Assembly: GCA_031270755.1 (NCBI GenBank)
Contig: JAISWV010000383.1
Span: 1-6,284 of the forward strand
From: Synergistaceae bacterium
GTDB lineage: Bacteria; Synergistota; Synergistia; Synergistales; Aminobacteriaceae
DNA: 6,284 bases
Reading direction: 5' to 3'
Below, in pieces: positions 5,321 to 6,284 of the stretch. Position numbers and translations under genes: made by a program. The notes under the pieces were generated by a model that was not told the DNA's origin, made no database searches, and saw nothing but the letters and a program-made list of their open reading frames with translations. Position 1 is the first letter of the stretch; each line of letters starts with the position of its first letter.

Positions 5321-6284
5321 ATGTTTTCGAATGATGCAAGGCAAAACGCGGAGGCCTGCCGTTTTTGCTGGATGTGCCGTCACATATGCCCGACAGGCGC
5401 CGCTACCGGCAATGAAGCCTTCACTCCGCGAGGCCGGGGCCTTTTGGCCTCGATGGTGGAAAGAGGAACAAAATTCGATGGAGATATGGCAGGCATCATG
5501 TACACCTGCTGTCTGTGCGACGCCTGCGCCAACGATTGCGTGACCGGCTTCAAACCGTCTGCCTATATTCGCGAGGCGCGCACTCAGGCTGTGGTCGCCG
5601 GACTGGAACCGGCGGAAATCTCGCGGGCGATCGGGAACATTCACCGAAAGAACAACATCTACGGCCTGGACAAGAGGCTCGAGCGAATGGAAAACGCCGT
5701 AAAGGATCTGCCGGAGAGGGCGGACGTCCTGGTATATCTGGGGCAGACGGCGTGGTACAAAAAAGATGACGAAGCCTTGGCCTTGTTGGCTCTGTTGAAT
5801 AAAGCCGGCGTGACGTACACGGTATTGGCGGATGAACCCGCCTCGGGAAGTTACATGGCGGAGCTGATGGGATATACGGGCGACGTCCAGGAAATGGCGG
5901 TTCGCTTGGCTAAGCGGGTAGAAGACAGCAATGCCAAAAGTATGGTGGTCCTCAACCCCCATGACGCGGCCATCTTCATCCAAGAATACCCTAAATGGGG
6001 GTTGCTGGAAGGGGTCCGGTCGATGACGGCCACCCGTTGCGTCGCGCAGCTGCTCGAAGATAAAAAGCTGACGCCTCAAAAAGTGGTTTCCCTGGCGGCT
6101 ACCCACGATCCCTGTAAACTTTCCCGAGCTCTCGACGAGACAGAGAGCATACGCATAATCGCGGGCTCATTGGGCATGGAGCTGAAAGAGCTGTTCTTGA
6201 ACCAAAAGCTGACCCGATGCTGCGGAGGGGTGCCACTATCGATGTATAAACCGGCCATCGTAACGCTTATCGCTCGAGAGCGGG
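5321..6284 (+). CDS. Iron-sulfur oxidoreductase subunit with two [4Fe-4S] motifs and CCG domains (GlcF/HdrD-like, 3' partial)
   Basis: Translated by hand from ATG 5321; the frame is open to the right edge (321 codons plus one base). Two ferredoxin-type motifs lie at the N-terminus: C13-x2-C16-x2-C19-x3-CP (23-24) and C63-x2-C66-x2-C69-x3-C73. A GlcF/HdrD-like cysteine-rich part follows. The second CCG domain is intact as far as seen, with HDPCKLSR (262-269) and CCGG (300-303). The first CCG domain (about 135-247) keeps the fold pattern (VLVYLG, KAGVTYTVLADE) but lacks the expected cysteines: GC is GQ (141-142), the CCG site reads DEPASG (171-176), and CP-x-C is NPHD (212-215). It is expected to accept electrons from the flavoprotein encoded 24 bp upstream and relay them to a membrane or soluble carrier, as GlcF does for GlcD. 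The end of the second CCG domain and the stop codon are outside the window. Confidence 0.85.
   Translation, partial: MFSNDARQNAEACRFCWMCRHICPTGAATGNEAFTPRGRGLLASMVERGTKFDGDMAGIMYTCCLCDACANDCVTGFKPSAYIREARTQAVVAGLEPAEISRAIGNIHRKNNIYGLDKRLERMENAVKDLPERADVLVYLGQTAWYKKDDEALALLALLNKAGVTYTVLADEPASGSYMAELMGYTGDVQEMAVRLAKRVEDSNAKSMVVLNPHDAAIFIQEYPKWGLLEGVRSMTATRCVAQLLEDKKLTPQKVVSLAATHDPCKLSRALDETESIRIIAGSLGMELKELFLNQKLTRCCGGVPLSMYKPAIVTLIARER

Noticed and set aside
5291..6106. 271-codon minus-strand open frame opposite the Fe-S protein
   Set aside because: The plus strand encodes paired CxxCxxCxxxC motifs and CCG motifs behind a good ribosome site; the minus frame is its shadow.

Overview
The window reads as a carbohydrate-utilisation locus of an anaerobic or facultative bacterium with moderate GC, strong purine-rich Shine-Dalgarno sequences, and both ATG and GTG starts. 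Nothing here fixes the phylum. Synergistota, or a low-to-mid GC Firmicutes-type anaerobe, would fit the PTS plus flavin/iron-sulfur oxidoreductase content, but that is a guess.

Layout. Positions 2326 down to 1 carry a minus-strand operon, in transcription order: a BtpA/SgcQ-family TIM-barrel protein, a galactitol-type PTS EIIB, an SgcE-like sugar-phosphate 3-epimerase, and the first 142 residues of a galactitol-type PTS EIIC that runs off the left edge. Positions 2327-2813 are a divergent intergenic region with a predicted promoter on each strand. A 26-bp inverted repeat lies over the minus-strand promoter. Positions 2814-3596 (plus strand) encode a DeoR-family regulator. Positions 3597-3871 are non-coding and contain a near-consensus sigma-70 promoter (TTGACA-17-TATAGT) with a second 26-bp inverted repeat threaded through it. 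Positions 3872-5296 encode a 474-residue FAD-linked oxidase of the GlcD/alkylglycerol-phosphate-synthase type. From 5321 to the right edge runs its partner, a two-[4Fe-4S] plus CCG-domain iron-sulfur protein.

How the genes may work together. The set BtpA-like protein, EIIB, EIIC, epimerase and DeoR regulator matches in content, not in order, the poorly understood sgc operon of E. coli. The expected job is PTS uptake and phosphorylation of an unidentified polyol or ketose, epimerisation of the sugar phosphate, and control by a DeoR regulator that senses a phosphorylated sugar. The flavoprotein/Fe-S pair has its own promoter but lies next to the regulator. It may oxidise a hydroxyl group of a related metabolite and pass electrons on through Fe-S clusters. 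That link is inference from proximity and from the similar operator geometry. No EIIA is visible; if there is one, it should lie beyond the left edge or elsewhere in the genome.
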